DNA of 64,000 bases. Source: Sindora glabra. Lineage: Eukaryota; Streptophyta; Magnoliopsida; Fabales; Fabaceae. Made by a program: the position numbers and the translations under genes. Each line of letters opens with the position of its first letter. The first letter of the stretch is position 1. The notes beneath the pieces were generated by a model, which worked only from the letters and a program-made list of their open reading frames with translations, ran no database searches and was not told the DNA's origin. The stretch spans positions 53,963,751 through 54,027,750 of the forward strand of contig CM035233.1 of the NCBI GenBank assembly GCA_020226215.1, written 5' to 3'. Of the stretch, positions 63,304-64,000 are shown piece by piece.

Positions 63304-64000
63304 GTTGATAGGGTTTTAATATTATATATCCCTTTTTTCGATTTATATGTAGATGAAAAGGTATATAAAGAGAGGAGAAGAAAGAAAACAGCCCGTTGTG
63401 GGATGTTTCATGCATCATTTCAATGGAGAAAAAATACTGCTTTTTAATTATTCATGCTTGTCTTGATTAATCTTTCATCTTATTTGTTGGTTTAGCATGT
63501 TTTAATGTTTGTTTTGGAGTTCTTTTATGTACAAATACTAAGTTTTCATACTATTAGAAAACTAGAAAATTTTTTTTTCATATTCTTAATTATTATAACA
63601 ATATGTATATTTTACTGTTTATTTTTTAAGTCAGAGAAATACTTATATTGCTTACTACATTATTTTTTAACACTATCACTTAAATGCTTCCAACTAAGAT
63701 TGTGTAGTTCTATTTATCATAATAATCAAATGCAAGTTAACTTTTATCTGTGTTTCAGTTTACTAATTAGACTATCTTAACAACTAATTACTAGCAATTT
63801 ACTTTCTATACAAAATAATTTCAGGATAAAATTACTAATAATTTACCTTTTATAAAAAAATAATTATAAGACAAAAAATGGATGGTTCCAATGTGTATAT
63901 ATATATATATATATATTTTAAAAAAAAAATTCCAACCTTTTATTAAATGTAATCTTGCAATTATTAACAACATTTTATTTTTAAATAAAATAATATTACT
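63304..64000. other. 3' UTR of the CML gene and AT-rich downstream DNA
   Basis: The first 150-200 bases probably form the 3' UTR, though no single polyadenylation signal can be assigned. The rest is AT-rich, with an (AT)n run at about 63896-63916. The frame at 63505-63780 is composition-driven and not supported as a gene. Confidence 0.5.

Noticed and set aside
1..64000. CRISPR arrays, operons or bacterial-type mobile elements
   Set aside because: No spaced direct-repeat array or polycistronic gene layout is present; intron structure shows a plant nuclear genome.

Overview
The window is nuclear DNA of a flowering plant, most likely a eudicot. It is very AT-rich, its genes have short exons with GT-AG introns, its proteins are plant-type (an F-box family like Arabidopsis At2g26850/At2g32560, a CML7-like calmodulin-like protein, an RSRC2-like SMAP-domain protein), and much of the rest is Copia retrotransposons and small inverted-repeat elements. 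I cannot name the species. All exon structures were read by eye from splice sites, frame continuity and paralogue comparison.

Layout. About 1-44.5 kb is a tandem array of five F-box loci on the minus strand, belonging to two subtypes that alternate: T3 (broken, 1-5.6 kb), T1 (intact, 13.5-15.9 kb), T3 (broken, 25.7-28.3 kb), T1 (intact, 36.2-38.5 kb), T3 (intact, 40.7-44.4 kb). The array arose by duplication of a unit of about 15 kb. The second unit runs from about 25.57 to 40.61 kb and the first from before base 1 to about 19.68 kb; the third is only the intact T3 gene. The first two units share a decayed Copia element in the same place (6.0-11.2 and 28.6-33.8 kb) and the same element-within-element (12.0-13.3 and 34.8-36.1 kb), so those insertions predate the duplication. 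Later insertions distinguish the copies: two long-TIR elements (0.1-3.3 kb), an inverted-repeat element holding a plastid trnS-UGA fragment (17.9-18.6 kb) and a second Copia element (19.8-25.5 kb) in unit 1; a 0.46-kb element at 39.2 kb in unit 2; and a Tourist-like element in intron 4 of the intact T3 gene.

About 46-51.5 kb holds one six-coding-exon minus-strand gene for a 466-aa RS/D-rich protein with a C-terminal SMAP domain, probably a nuclear RNA-processing factor. About 51.5-62.8 kb is AT-rich intergenic DNA with small transposons, a four-copy tandem repeat of about 96 bp, and a direct duplication (57.97-59.2 and 61.46-62.54 kb). The second copy of that duplication lies immediately upstream of the last gene, a single-exon, four-EF-hand CML7-like gene (62.83-63.30 kb, plus strand).

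The three intact F-box genes probably encode substrate receptors of SCF ubiquitin ligases. The SMAP and CML genes have no visible functional link to them. No operon, CRISPR array, rRNA gene or intact tRNA gene was seen.
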